Source: Pseudomonadota bacterium (GTDB taxonomy: Bacteria > Pseudomonadota > Gammaproteobacteria > Xanthomonadales > Xanthomonadaceae). From it: 45,342 bases of DNA. Location: NCBI GenBank assembly GCA_963205495.1, contig CAUJIN010000062.1, positions 1-45,342 of the forward strand, written 5' to 3'. Shown here piece after piece: positions 29,101 to 41,855 of the stretch. The number at the start of each line of letters is the position of its first letter. Within the stretch, counting starts at the first letter, position 1. The translations under genes and the position numbers were made by a program. The notes under the pieces were generated by a model, which did no database searches, had not been told where the DNA came from, and saw only the letters and a list, made by a program, of their open reading frames with translations.

Positions 29101-29153
29101 GTCGGGGCTACGTCCCCGACGATTCGCAGGTCGGGCCTGCGCGCCCGACCTGC
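29101..29153. repeat. Twin REP-like hairpins between the two permease genes
   Basis: GTCGGGG / CCCCGAC (29101-29120, 6-base loop) and GCAGGTCGGGC / GCCCGACCTGC (29126-29153, 11-bp stem, 6-base loop). Both stems share the GTCGGG core and follow the permease stop codon directly. This is the form of REP elements, which often shield or shape operon transcripts. Two 7-base units CAATCAC and CAACCAC follow at 29156-29169. Confidence 0.75.
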
Positions 29154-29180
29154 ACCAATCACCAACCACGGTCCCTTCCC

Positions 29181-30404
29181 ATGGAAATTCGCCCGATACT
29201 TTCCACCCTGCGCCGCCACAAGACGGCGGTCGCGCTGATCGTGCTGGAAATCGCGCTGAGCTGCGCGATCCTGTGCAATGCCCTGTTCATCGTCAGCCAG
29301 CGCCTGGAAACGCTGGGCCTTTCCAGCGGCATGGACGAAGAACTGCTGGTCGAAATCGGTCTGAGCGGCATCGGTCAGCAGGCCGATGCCGATGCGCGCA
29401 CCGCCGAGGACCTGGCCGCGCTGCGCGGCATCCCCGGAGTGGAGCGGGCCACCATCATCAACCAGCTTCCCTTCCAGAACGGCAGCTGGAACACCTCGCT
29501 GGCGCTCACCGCCGAGCAGGAAGTCCCGACTCTGAATGCCACCCAGTACATGATCGGGGAGCAGACGCTGGAAACCCTGGGCGTGCGCCTCGCGGCCGGG
29601 CGCGATTTCCTGCCCGAGGAGTACCTCAGCCGGCAGGCGCTGGACGACGGCACGATTCCGGCTCCGACGCACTCGCCGGCCCTCCTCAGCAAGGCGGCCG
29701 CCGAACGCCTGTTCCCCGAGGAAGAAGCGCTCGGCAAGACGATCTACATGGCCAACATTCCGCTGACCATCGTCGGCGTGGTCGACACCCTGCTGCGCCC
29801 CAATTTGATGGACAACAACCGCACCTATGCGGTGATCTTTCCGCTGCGCATGAACTTCAACAACGGTGGCCGCTACGTCCTGCGCACGGCCGATCCTTCG
29901 CGTCGCCAGGAAGTGCTGGAGCAGGCACTGGTCGCGCTGGACAGGAACGATCCGAACCGTCTGGTCTGGCGCAAGCGCAGCTTCGAAGAAAGCCGTGCCG
30001 AATACTTCGCCGCAGACCGCGACATGATCGGCCTGCTCCTGCTGGTCTGCGGCCTCTTGCTGTTCGTGACCGCGCTGGGCATCGTCGGACTGACCAGCTT
30101 CTGGGTCGGCCAGCGCACCCGCCAGATCGGCATCCGCCGCGCGCTGGGCGCCACCCGCGGCCAGATCCTGCGCTATTTCCAGACCGAGAACTTCCTGATC
30201 GCGGGCCTCGGCATCGTGCTGGGCATGGCGCTGGCGTTCGGACTGAACCAGTTGCTCATGTCGCACTACGAACTGCCGCGCCTGCCGCTCGCCTATCTGC
30301 CCGTTGGCGCGCTGGCGCTGTGGCTTCTGGGCCAGATCGCGGTGCTGGGCCCGGCGCGCCGTGCGGCCTCGGTGCCGCCGGCCACCGCCACCCGCTCGGC
30401 CTGA
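29181..30404 (+). CDS. FtsX/MacB-type ABC permease, second of two
   Basis: Product of 407 residues. ATG 29181 is chosen because it begins the hydrophobic first helix correctly (MEIRPILSTLRRHKTAVALIVLEIALSCAI); the site in front is weak, 80 bases after the first permease. A periplasmic domain (about 45-275) is followed by three helices (MIGLLLLVCGLLLFVTALGIVGLTSFWV; FLIAGLGIVLGMALAFGLNQLL; LPVGALALWLLGQIAVL). The coupling segment RTRQIGIRRALGATRGQILRYFQ is the FtsX hallmark. It should pair with the first permease and the ATPase. The preceding spacer carries the twin hairpins, so its expression may differ from the first permease. Confidence 0.93.
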   Translation: MEIRPILSTLRRHKTAVALIVLEIALSCAILCNALFIVSQRLETLGLSSGMDEELLVEIGLSGIGQQADADARTAEDLAALRGIPGVERATIINQLPFQNGSWNTSLALTAEQEVPTLNATQYMIGEQTLETLGVRLAAGRDFLPEEYLSRQALDDGTIPAPTHSPALLSKAAAERLFPEEEALGKTIYMANIPLTIVGVVDTLLRPNLMDNNRTYAVIFPLRMNFNNGGRYVLRTADPSRRQEVLEQALVALDRNDPNRLVWRKRSFEESRAEYFAADRDMIGLLLLVCGLLLFVTALGIVGLTSFWVGQRTRQIGIRRALGATRGQILRYFQTENFLIAGLGIVLGMALAFGLNQLLMSHYELPRLPLAYLPVGALALWLLGQIAVLGPARRAASVPPATATRSA

Positions 30405-30437
30405 ATCCACCGCTGCAATCGCCACTAGAATCGCCCC

Positions 30438-31778
<1,341 letters not shown>

Positions 31779-31779
31779 G

Positions 31780-33117
31780 ATGGCACCGCTGCGCCGGCTG
31801 CCGCTCGGATCGCAGATGGCGCTTCTGGCCTGCGGCGGTCTGGCGCTGGCGGCGGTGCTGGCGGCCCTCCTGTCGATCTGGTTCGAGGCGCGGACCGCGG
31901 CGCTGCTCTCCTTCGCCACCAGCGCACCGCTCACGGCGCTGGCCATCCATCGCGCGCTGGCGCCGGTGCGGTCGCTGCTGCGCGCGCTGTCGGGCACGGT
32001 GTCGAGCTACCGCGACGGCGACTTCAGCTTCGGCATCGCCTGGGACGGCGGCGACGATCTGGGCGCGCTGGTCGAGGCCCACAACGCGCTGGGCGAGGTG
32101 CTGCGCGAGCAGCGCCTTTCGCTGGTGCAGCGCGAGCTGCTGCTCGACACCATGGTGCAGAACACGCCCGTGGCGATGCTGCTGATCGACGCGGCCGGCC
32201 GCGTGGTGCTCGGCAACCTCGCCGCGCGCCGCCTGCTGGGCGAAGGCCGCCGGCTGGAAGGACGCGCGCTCGAAGGCATCCTGGCGCAGGCCGATCCGGC
32301 CGTCGGCGAGGCGTTCGCGCGCGGTGGCGACGGCATGTTCACCGTGGGCCGCGAGGAAGAGGAAGAGGTCTACCACCTGGCGCGGCGGCGCTTCCGCCTC
32401 AACGGCCGGGTGCACGAGCTGGCCCTGCTGCGCCAGCTCACCACCGAGCTGCGCCGTCAGGAGGTGCAGACCTGGAAGAAGGTCATCCGCGTCATCAGCC
32501 ACGAGCTCAACAACTCGCTGGCTCCGATCGCCTCGCTCGCGCATTCGGGCGCCGAGCTGCTGCGCCGGGGCCAGACCGAGCGCCTGCCGGCGGCGCTGGC
32601 CACCATCGAGGAGCGCGCGCGGCATCTGGAAGGCTTCATCCGCGACTACGCGCGCTTCGCCAAGATGCCGGCGCCGCGGCGGGCGCCGGTGCGCTGGAGC
32701 GATCTCATCGCGCGGATCGGCGCGCAGGTGGATTTCGCGGCCGAGGTGCAGCCGCCCAAAGGCGTGGGGCACTTCGATTCGGCGCAGATGGAGCAGGCGC
32801 TGATCAACCTCCTCAAGAACGCGCACGAATCCGGTTCCGCTCCGGAAGAAGTCCGGCTGAGCATCCGCCGCGCCCCGTCCGGCTGGCGCATCGAGGTGCG
32901 CGACCGCGGCCAGGGCATGAGCGAGGCGGTGCTGGCGCACGCCCTGCTGCCGTTCTATTCCACCAAACGCCAGGGCACCGGACTGGGCCTTGCGCTGGCG
33001 CGCGAGGTGATCGAAGCCCACGGCGGGAGAATCGGGCTGAGCAACCGCGCCGGCGGCGGCGTCTGCGTCGCGCTGATCCTTCCCGATCCCGACGCTGCAT
33101 GGGCGGGCCATGCCTGA
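31780..33117 (+). CDS. NtrB/NtrY-like sensor histidine kinase
   Basis: Product of 445 residues, ATG one base after the regulator stop (TGAGATG), so co-translated. Two membrane helices in residues 12-55 with almost no periplasmic loop (MALLACGGLALAAVLAALLSIWF; ALLSFATSAPLTALAI). This suggests it senses a membrane or cytosolic signal, possibly the transporter itself. Then a HAMP-like linker, a PAS domain (about 120-185) and the kinase core: H-box SHELNNSLAPI with His241, N-box NLLKNAHES, G1 RDRGQGM, F-box LPFYSTK, G2 GTGLGLALA. All catalytic residues are present. Last gene of the sigma-54 operon. Confidence 0.96.
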   Translation: MAPLRRLPLGSQMALLACGGLALAAVLAALLSIWFEARTAALLSFATSAPLTALAIHRALAPVRSLLRALSGTVSSYRDGDFSFGIAWDGGDDLGALVEAHNALGEVLREQRLSLVQRELLLDTMVQNTPVAMLLIDAAGRVVLGNLAARRLLGEGRRLEGRALEGILAQADPAVGEAFARGGDGMFTVGREEEEEVYHLARRRFRLNGRVHELALLRQLTTELRRQEVQTWKKVIRVISHELNNSLAPIASLAHSGAELLRRGQTERLPAALATIEERARHLEGFIRDYARFAKMPAPRRAPVRWSDLIARIGAQVDFAAEVQPPKGVGHFDSAQMEQALINLLKNAHESGSAPEEVRLSIRRAPSGWRIEVRDRGQGMSEAVLAHALLPFYSTKRQGTGLGLALAREVIEAHGGRIGLSNRAGGGVCVALILPDPDAAWAGHA

Positions 33118-33177
33118 ACGGCGCGCGCGTGGGAACGCAGCCCCGGATCGACAGGGAACGCTCAGGTTCCGGGCATT

Positions 33178-33195
33178 CCGGGCCGGCCGGCCCGG
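33178..33195. repeat. 18-base perfect palindrome after the kinase gene
   Basis: CCGGGCCGGCCGGCCCGG is self-complementary over all 18 bases. It lies 60 bases after the kinase stop in the 239-base gap before atpI. There is no T run, so it is not a classical terminator; it could still end or stabilise the operon transcript. Confidence 0.5.
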
Positions 33196-33262
33196 TTCAG
33201 GACGGTCGCTCCGAGGAAGGTCGCGCAGGCATCTCTCCGCGTGGTGCTGCACCGCAGCACAG

Positions 33263-33292
33263 TTGCCGCTCAAATTTGTTTCCTGTTACACT
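33263..33292 (+). promoter_or_regulatory. Candidate promoter of the ATP synthase operon
   Basis: TTGCCG (33263-33268), 18 bases, then TACACT (33287-33292) with an extended TG at 33284-33285, about 65 bases before atpI. A dyad CCTGT / ACAGG (33282-33286, 33295-33299) wraps the -10 element. It is the best sigma-70 match in the gap. Confidence 0.5.
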
Positions 33293-33356
33293 TGACAGGC
33301 TTAGCAGGACGTTTCCGCGCGGCTGGCGGCGCGTCTCCCCAAACCGGAAGGCAACC

Positions 33357-33725
33357 GTGCTCAACACCGTGATCCACGGCCGGCAACAGGCCCGAAAGGC
33401 GCTGCTCGCCCAAGTGCTCGCGGTGGCAGTCGTCGCGCTGGCCCTGCTGGCCGCAAGCCCGGCGCACGCGCTGGCGGCGGCCCTCGGCGGCGGCGCACTG
33501 GCGCTCGGAGGCTGGCTTTCGGCCTGGGTCGCCCTCGGCGGACAGACCCCGGCAGCGGCCGGACTGGCGCTGGGACGTCTGGTCACGGGTCTGGTGCTCA
33601 AGTGGGCGCTGCTGCTGGCCGCGCTGCTGCTCGGGCTCGCGGTGTGGCACCTGCCCCCTGCGGCACTGGTCGGCGGCGTCCTCGTCGCGCTGCTGGCGCA
33701 GGTCTTGGCAATGCTGCGCCGCTGA
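33357..33725 (+). CDS. atpI: ATP synthase accessory protein I
   Basis: Product of 122 residues starting at GTG with a strong GGAAGG ribosome site. Four hydrophobic segments (LLAQVLAVAVVALALLAA; ALAAALGGGALALGGWLSAWVAL; GLVLKWALLLAALLLGLAVW; AALVGGVLVALLAQVLAML). AtpI helps assemble the c-ring of the F0 motor and possibly imports Mg; it is not part of the finished enzyme. First gene of the operon, as in other gammaproteobacteria. The GTG start fits its usual low expression compared with the subunits downstream. Confidence 0.92.
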   Translation: MLNTVIHGRQQARKALLAQVLAVAVVALALLAASPAHALAAALGGGALALGGWLSAWVALGGQTPAAAGLALGRLVTGLVLKWALLLAALLLGLAVWHLPPAALVGGVLVALLAQVLAMLRR

Positions 33726-33768
33726 ACAGGCTTTCCCTTCAAATTCATCGGTTTTCAGGGTCCATCAC

Positions 33769-34569
33769 ATGACGGTCGAGGCGGAAGAACTCACCCCGGC
33801 AAGCTACATCGGGCATCACCTCCAGTACCTCGACAAGCAGGTCGGAGACGGCGCCTTCTGGACGCTGCACCTGGACACCCTCATCACCTCGGGCATCCTC
33901 GGCCTGCTGTTCTTCTTCGGCTGCTGGCTGGCTACCCGCAAGGCCACCGCCGGCGTGCCGGGCAAGTGGCAGGCCTTCATCGAGATCCTGCTGGAGTTCG
34001 CCGACCGCCAGGCGCGCGACATCTATCACGGCAAGAGCAAGCTGGTCACGCCGATCGCGATCACCCTGTTCTTCTGGATCCTGCTGCTCAACGCCACCAA
34101 GTTCATCCCGGCCGACTTCATCGCCAAGCCGCTGGAACTGCTCGGCGTGCACTACTGGAAGCCGGTTCCCACCGCCGACGTGAACGCCACGCTCGGTCTT
34201 TCGATCAGCGTGTTCTTCCTCACCCTGTTCTTCGCGCTCAAGTCCAAGGGCGTGGGCGGCTTGACCAAGGAATTCCTGACGGCGCCGTTCGGCAAGTGGA
34301 TGGTGCCCTTCAACCTCATCCTCAACATCGTCGAGTGGCTGTCCAAGCCGGTTTCGCTCGCGATGCGTCTGTTCGGCAACATGTTCGGCGGTGAAATCGT
34401 CTTCCTGCTGATCTGGGTGCTGGGCGGCGCGGGCATTCTCGGAATGCTCGGCGGCGCCACCTTCGGTCTGGGCTGGATGATCTTCCACCTGCTCGTGGTG
34501 CCGCTGCAGGCCTTCATCTTCATGATGCTGTCCATCGTCTATCTCAGCCTGGCCGAAGAAGGCCACTGA
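33769..34569 (+). CDS. atpB: ATP synthase F0 subunit a
   Basis: Product of 266 residues, a multi-span membrane protein that forms the proton half-channels against the c-ring. The essential Arg is residue 200 ([15 protein letters not shown]); the last helix carries the paired [33 protein letters not shown] is also a conserved block. All functional residues are present. Located 43 bases after atpI. Confidence 0.97.
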   Translation: MTVEAEELTPASYIGHHLQYLDKQVGDGAFWTLHLDTLITSGILGLLFFFGCWLATRKATAGVPGKWQAFIEILLEFADRQARDIYHGKSKLVTPIAITLFFWILLLNATKFIPADFIAKPLELLGVHYWKPVPTADVNATLGLSISVFFLTLFFALKSKGVGGLTKEFLTAPFGKWMVPFNLILNIVEWLSKPVSLAMRLFGNMFGGEIVFLLIWVLGGAGILGMLGGATFGLGWMIFHLLVVPLQAFIFMMLSIVYLSLAEEGH

Positions 34570-34622
34570 CGTTTCTTGCTCCACCCTCCTTCAACCCTCA
34601 GCTATCCGTTTCGGAGTACACC

Positions 34623-34907
34623 ATGGAAACTTTGACCGCCCTCGCTACCCTCCAGGCCTGGTCCGTTCTGGGCATCGGCATCATGATCGGCTTGAGCGCG
34701 CTGGGCGCCGGCCTGGGCCTGGCCATCATGGCCGGCAAGTTCCTCGAGTCTTCCGCCCGTCAGCCCGAGCTGATCCCGGTGCTGCAGGTCCGCATGTTCA
34801 TCACCGCCGGCCTGATCGACGCCCCGTTCATCATCTCGGCCGCCGTCGGCCTGCTGTTCGCCTTCGCCAGCCCGTTCCTGAGCGCGCTGCAGGCCTACAT
34901 CGGCTGA
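34623..34907 (+). CDS. atpE: ATP synthase F0 subunit c
   Basis: Product of 94 residues: two-helix hairpin with Gly/Ala-rich packing ([18 protein letters not shown]), polar loop ARQPEL and the proton-binding Asp66 in GLIDAPFII. No sodium-binding signature is seen in the second helix, so it should be a proton-driven ring (inference). Ring copy number cannot be told. The following 113-base spacer forms two hairpins, as expected for a product needed in about tenfold excess. Confidence 0.98.
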   Translation: METLTALATLQAWSVLGIGIMIGLSALGAGLGLAIMAGKFLESSARQPELIPVLQVRMFITAGLIDAPFIISAAVGLLFAFASPFLSALQAYIG

Positions 34908-34914
34908 TCGACGC

Positions 34915-34992
34915 CGGCCCGGTTGCGCGCTGATCGTCCGATCCGCGCGCCGCACCGGGCCGACCGGATCCCTTCCGGCGTCCTTGCCGGAA
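34915..34992 (+). repeat. Two strong hairpins between atpE and atpF
   Basis: Hairpin 1: CGGCCCGGT (34915-34923) pairs with ACCGGGCCG (34954-34962), with an inner GCGCGC / GCGCGC pair (34925-34930, 34945-34950). Hairpin 2: TTCCGGC (34973-34979) pairs with GCCGGAA (34986-34992). No T run follows, so they are more likely 3' stabilisers of atpIBE mRNA or translation modulators than terminators. Confidence 0.75.
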
Positions 34993-35020
34993 GCAACCCG
35001 ACTCCAGGCAGAGCGTACCC

Positions 35021-35491
35021 ATGAACCTCAATCTGACCCTGATTGCCCAGGCGCTGGCCTTCGCCAGCCTGATCTGGCTGATCGCGCGCTTCATCTGGCC
35101 GCCCCTGCTCAATGCGATCGAAGAGCGCCAGAAGAAGATCGCCGAGGGCTTGGCCGCCGCGGACAAGAGCCAGGAAAGCCTGGCCCGGGCCGAGGCGCAG
35201 ATCGCCGAGCTCCTGCGCGAGGCGCGCAACAAGGCCAACCAGATCATCGACCAGGCCAACGCCCGCGCCAACCAGCTCGTCGAGCAAGCCAAGCACGAGG
35301 CGATCGCCGAAGCCGAGCAGCAGAAGACGCTGGCGCAGGCCGAGATCCAGGCGGCCACCTTCCGCGCCAAGGAAGAACTGCGTCGCCAGGTCGCCGATCT
35401 CGCCGTGGCCGGTGCCGAGAAGCTGATCTCCCGCCAGATCGACGGCAGCGCCCAGAAGGCCCTGCTCGACGAACTTGCCGCCCAGCTTTGA
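35021..35491 (+). CDS. atpF: ATP synthase F0 subunit b
   Basis: Product of 156 residues. One N-terminal membrane helix ([26 protein letters not shown]), followed by the long Ala/Glu/Gln/Lys-rich coiled coil that forms the peripheral stalk and binds subunit delta at its end. Length equals that of E. coli subunit b (156). A single b gene, so a b2 homodimer is expected. Next gene atpH starts 15 bases later. Confidence 0.97.
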   Translation: MNLNLTLIAQALAFASLIWLIARFIWPPLLNAIEERQKKIAEGLAAADKSQESLARAEAQIAELLREARNKANQIIDQANARANQLVEQAKHEAIAEAEQQKTLAQAEIQAATFRAKEELRRQVADLAVAGAEKLISRQIDGSAQKALLDELAAQL

Positions 35492-35506
35492 TTCCGGAGC
35501 CTCGCG

Positions 35507-36037
35507 ATGAGCACCGCCCTCACCCTCGCACGACCCTACGCACGCGCCGCGTTCTCGCTGGCGCGTGAGCAGGGCAAACTGCCGGCCTGGTCCGAACAGA
35601 TCGGACTGGCCGCCGCGATCGCTTGCGACGCGTCGGTCCGTCCGCTGCTCACCAGCCCCGGCATGACCGCGGACGCGGCGCTCGCGCTGTTCGCCCCGCA
35701 GCGCGGCGACGATGCCGATTTCCTGCAGTTCCTGCGCGTGCTGGCGAGCAACGGCCGACTGCCGCTTCTGCCCGAGATCGCTGTGCTGTTCGAGCAGGCG
35801 CGGGCCGAAGCGGAAAAGGTCGTGAAGGTGAAAGTCACCTCGGCCGCGGCCCTGGGCGGCGACGAAATCGCTTCGCTCAGCGCCGCGCTGCGCCGCCGCT
35901 TCGGCAGTGAAATCGCCCTCAGCCACGCGGTCGATCCCGCCTTGCTTGGCGGAGCGATCATCGACGCGGGCGACGTTGTGATCGACGGCTCGGTGCGCGG
36001 CAAGCTCGACCGCCTGCGCACCGCGCTCGCACAGTGA
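35507..36037 (+). CDS. atpH: ATP synthase F1 subunit delta
   Basis: Product of 176 residues. N-terminal helical domain (TLARPYARAAFSLAREQGKL) binds the top of alpha; the C-terminal part (KVKVTSAAALGGDEIASLSAALRRRFG, then VDPALLGGAIIDAGDVVIDGSVRGKLDRLR) is the conserved family end that contacts the b dimer. Standard length and position between atpF and atpA. Confidence 0.97.
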   Translation: MSTALTLARPYARAAFSLAREQGKLPAWSEQIGLAAAIACDASVRPLLTSPGMTADAALALFAPQRGDDADFLQFLRVLASNGRLPLLPEIAVLFEQARAEAEKVVKVKVTSAAALGGDEIASLSAALRRRFGSEIALSHAVDPALLGGAIIDAGDVVIDGSVRGKLDRLRTALAQ

Positions 36038-36091
36038 CGAATTTCTCTTGAACCTTTGCCGGCGCTCGCGCCGGACACCAGGGACACTCCC

Positions 36092-37654
<1,563 letters not shown>

Positions 37655-37660
37655 GCCGGC

Positions 37661-37758
37661 GTAATTAGTGATTTGTGATTGGTGATTCGTAGAAGCGTGA
37701 CTCTCGGCAGCCAGAGGGTGTCGATCTTGCCAATCACGAATAACGAATCACCAATCAC
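37661..37758. repeat. Heptamer-armed inverted repeat, atpA-atpG spacer
   Basis: Left arm of four 7-base units: GTAATTA (37661), GTGATTT (37668), GTGATTG (37675), GTGATTC (37682). Right arm of four complementary units: CAATCAC (37731), GAATAAC (37738), GAATCAC (37745), CAATCAC (37752). GTGATTGGTGATTCGT (37675-37690) is exactly complementary to 37743-37758. The core between the arms ends in CTTGC. It fills most of the 137-base spacer, without disturbing either gene. Confidence 0.85.
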
Positions 37759-37791
37759 GTAACTTCGGATCACGCGAGCGGAGCGAGCCAA

Positions 37792-38655
37792 ATGGCCGGC
37801 GGCAGAGAAATCAAAACCAAGATCAAGAGCGTGCAGAACACCCGCAAGGTGACGCGCGCGCTGGAAATGGTCTCGGCATCCAAGATTCGCAAGGCGCAGG
37901 ACCGCATGAAGGCCTCGCGCCCGTATGCGCGCGCGATGCGGCAGGTGATCGGGCATCTGGCCCGCGCCAACACAGACTACGTGCATCCCTTCCTGGCGAC
38001 GCGGGAAGAGGTCAAGCGCGTAGGCTACATCGTCATTTCCTCGGATCGCGGTCTGGCCGGCGGCCTCAACAACAACCTGTTCCGCAAGATCGTCGGCGAG
38101 CTGCGCGGCTGGCAGGAGAAGGGCGTCGAGGCCGACATCGTCACCATCGGCCAGAAAGCCTCGGTGTTCTTCCGCCGCGTCAAGGTCAACATGGTCGGCA
38201 GCGTCACCCACATCGGCGACGTGCCGCGCCTGGAGCCCCTGATCGGCGTGATCAAGGTGATGCTGGACGCCTACACCGAAGGCAAACTGGACCGCGTTTA
38301 CATCGTCTACAACGACTTCGTGAACACGATGGTGCAGCGCGCCGCGTTCGACCAGCTGCTGCCCCTGCCGGCCTCGGAAACCGACGTCGTCAAGCACGAC
38401 TGGGACTACCTCTACGAACCCGATCCGGCCACCGTGCTCGACCACGTGATCAACCGCTACATCGAATCGCTGGTCTATCACGCCGTGCTGGAGAACGTCG
38501 CCTCCGAACACGCCGCGCGCATGGTCGCGATGAAGGCGGCGAGCGACAACGCCAGCAAGCTGATAGACACCCTCAACCTCGTCTACAACAAGGCCCGCCA
38601 GGCCGCGATCACCCAGGAAATCTCGGAGATCGTGGGCGGGGCGGCAGCCGTCTGA
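37792..38655 (+). CDS. atpG: ATP synthase F1 subunit gamma
   Basis: Product of 287 residues (E. coli 287). The central shaft: N-terminal helix [37 protein letters not shown] and C-terminal helix [45 protein letters not shown] form the rotating coiled coil; the middle ([19 protein letters not shown]) is the globular part. Start at 37792; the ribosome site (GGAGCGAGCCAA) is moderate. It is flanked on both sides by heptamer-armed repeats. Confidence 0.98.
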   Translation: MAGGREIKTKIKSVQNTRKVTRALEMVSASKIRKAQDRMKASRPYARAMRQVIGHLARANTDYVHPFLATREEVKRVGYIVISSDRGLAGGLNNNLFRKIVGELRGWQEKGVEADIVTIGQKASVFFRRVKVNMVGSVTHIGDVPRLEPLIGVIKVMLDAYTEGKLDRVYIVYNDFVNTMVQRAAFDQLLPLPASETDVVKHDWDYLYEPDPATVLDHVINRYIESLVYHAVLENVASEHAARMVAMKAASDNASKLIDTLNLVYNKARQAAITQEISEIVGGAAAV

Positions 38656-38663
38656 TGACGGCG

Positions 38664-38748
38664 GGGAATGGAGAAAGGAGAATCGGGAATCGTAAACGCA
38701 GGTCGCTGCCAGCTCTTGCCCATTCTCTATTCCCCATTCTCCATTCCC
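38664..38748. repeat. Heptamer-armed inverted repeat, atpG-atpD spacer
   Basis: Left arm units: GGGAATG (38664), GAGAAAG (38671), GAGAATC (38678), GGGAATC (38685). Right arm units: CATTCTC (38721), TATTCCC (38728), CATTCTC (38735), CATTCCC (38742). Same architecture as its two relatives but another unit sequence; the core again ends in CTCTTGC before the right arm. Between it and atpD lies a small dyad TTGCGT-A-ACGCAA (38768-38780). Confidence 0.85.
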
Positions 38749-38775
38749 ATTATCCCCATACTCGAAATTGCGTAA

Positions 38776-40230
<1,455 letters not shown>

Positions 40231-40235
40231 GTGCC

Positions 40236-40325
40236 ATGATTGGTGATTCGCGATTGGTGATTCGAAACAACACGAGCGGTGGCAGACGAGCCAGACGCTC
40301 TTGCCAATCACGAATCGCAAATCAC
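40236..40325. repeat. Heptamer-armed inverted repeat, atpD-atpC spacer
   Basis: Left arm units: ATGATTG (40236), GTGATTC (40243), GCGATTG (40250), GTGATTC (40257). Right arm units: CAATCAC (40305), GAATCGC (40312), AAATCAC (40319). Paired heptamers match at 6 of 7 bases. The core ends in CTCTTGC directly before the right arm, as in the atpG-atpD copy. Confidence 0.85.
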
Positions 40326-40348
40326 GTTCCGAACGAAGCGAGGCAACC

Positions 40349-40771
40349 ATGACCACCTTCCGTTGTGACATCGTCAGCGCCGAGAGCGAGATCTTCCAGG
40401 GCGAGGCCACGCTGGTCGTCGCCACCGGCGAGGTCGGCGAACTCGGCATCGCGGCACGCCACACGCCGCTCATCACGCGCCTGAAGCCGGGCAAGGTCGT
40501 GGTCACGCGGCCCGACGGCGAGCGTCTCGACTTCGCCGTGTCCGGCGGCATCCTGGAAGTGCAGCCGGACGTGGTGACCGTGCTGGCCGACACCGCCATC
40601 CGCGCCGAGGAAATCGACGAGGCCGCGGTGCGCCGCGCCAAGGAAGAGGCCGAGCGCGTGCTCGCCGGGCGCGGCGAGGCGATGGAGCTGTCCGAGGCGC
40701 AGGCCAAGCTGGCCGAATCGCTGGCCCAGCTCCAGGCGCTGGAGCGCCTGCGCAAGAACCTCAAGCACTGA
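40349..40771 (+). CDS. atpC: ATP synthase F1 subunit epsilon
   Basis: Product of 140 residues (E. coli 139). ATG 40349 with GAGG upstream. N-terminal beta sandwich ([64 protein letters not shown]) and a C-terminal helical hairpin ([14 protein letters not shown] to [10 protein letters not shown]) that can stop rotation when ATP is low. Last gene of the operon, followed by a terminator. Confidence 0.98.
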   Translation: MTTFRCDIVSAESEIFQGEATLVVATGEVGELGIAARHTPLITRLKPGKVVVTRPDGERLDFAVSGGILEVQPDVVTVLADTAIRAEEIDEAAVRRAKEEAERVLAGRGEAMELSEAQAKLAESLAQLQALERLRKNLKH

Positions 40772-40799
40772 CCGCTGCGCGCACCACCCACCGCATCGA

Positions 40800-40824
40800 A
40801 AACGCCGGCCCTGTGCCGGCGTTT
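40800..40824. terminator. Terminator of the atp operon
   Basis: AAACGCCGGC (40800-40809), loop CCTGT, GCCGGCGTTT (40815-40824): a perfect 10-bp stem with A run and short T run, so it can serve the atp operon and the convergent glycosyltransferase gene. Confidence 0.85.
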
Positions 40825-40874
40825 CTCGTTCCAGCCCGACGTGCGGAGTACCGGACGTCCTGCCCGCAGCGATC

Positions 40875-41855
40875 CTACCGCCCGCTGCGCGCCTTCAGGC
40901 GCGGATGGACCGGCATGCGCGGCTCGGCGTTCACGTCGAAATTGAGCCAGGACAGCAGCATCTGGCTGCCCAGGATGATCGGCAATGCCGCGAGCATCAC
41001 CGTGCCCGCGGTCGCCGGCGTTCCGCTCCGGATCGACTCCAGCCACTGCCAGGTGCCATAGCCTGCACCCCACAGCCACAGCACCGCGCCCAGCACCAGT
41101 TCCACGCTGGCCACCGAGAATCCGCGCACGAAGTAGTCGTACAGCACCCGGCGCGCGGTATTGCGCAGGTGACCGAGCAGGAAGGGTCCGATCACCCGCA
41201 TCGGGCGCAGGCTGGATGGCTCGCCCTCGTAGCGCGCCACCATCGGCACGTCGGCCACCACCGCGCCCACTTCGTAGAGGTGGTACAGCAGATCCGATTC
41301 GAAGAAATAGCGCCGCGACACTCGATCCAGCTCCAGCTCGGCCACCAGCTCGCGCCGGATCGCGGTGTAGCCGTTGGTGGGGTCGGCGATCTGCCAGTAG
41401 CCGCTGGACAGCTTGGTGAGGAAGGACAGCACCGCGTTACCGAACAGGCGCACCCAGGGCATGCGCCGCACGAAACCGATGCGGTGGAAGCGGTTGCCCT
41501 TGGCGTAGTCGGCCAGGCCTGCCAGCAGGGGCGCCGCAAAGCGCGGCAGCAGGGCGGGATCCATCTGACCATCGCCGTCGATCTTGACGATGACCTCGGC
41601 CGCGGTCTCCAGCGCGGCGCGGTAGCCGGTCATCACCGCCCCGCCCACGCCCTGATTGACCTCGTGCCGCAGCACCTTCACGCGCGGGTCGCGGCAGTGC
41701 TCCTCGATCCAGCGCCCGCTGTGCTCGGGACAGGCGTCGTCGACCGCGAAGATCCAGCCCACTTCCGGGCCGATGGCGGCGATCACGTCCAGCACCTGCT
41801 CGCGCACCCGGAAGCAGGGAATGACCACGGCGATGCGTGCGGAAGGAGTATTCAT
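40875..41855 (-). CDS. Family 2 glycosyltransferase (polyprenyl-phosphate sugar synthase type)
   Basis: Product of 326 residues; start 41855 (MNTPSARIAVVIPCF) with GGAAGGAG upstream. GT-A fold: VVIPCFRV at the start, nucleotide-binding DD in FAVDDACPEHS, metal-binding KIDGDGQMDP, acceptor region DPTNGYTAIRR. Two C-terminal membrane helices (about 225-250 and 275-305). It resembles dolichyl-phosphate mannose synthase-like enzymes that load a sugar on undecaprenyl phosphate. Its ATG overlaps the stop of the GtrA gene (ATGA), so the three genes 44262-40875 form one unit. Confidence 0.92.
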   Translation of the reverse strand: MNTPSARIAVVIPCFRVREQVLDVIAAIGPEVGWIFAVDDACPEHSGRWIEEHCRDPRVKVLRHEVNQGVGGAVMTGYRAALETAAEVIVKIDGDGQMDPALLPRFAAPLLAGLADYAKGNRFHRIGFVRRMPWVRLFGNAVLSFLTKLSSGYWQIADPTNGYTAIRRELVAELELDRVSRRYFFESDLLYHLYEVGAVVADVPMVARYEGEPSSLRPMRVIGPFLLGHLRNTARRVLYDYFVRGFSVASVELVLGAVLWLWGAGYGTWQWLESIRSGTPATAGTVMLAALPIILGSQMLLSWLNFDVNAEPRMPVHPRLKARSGR

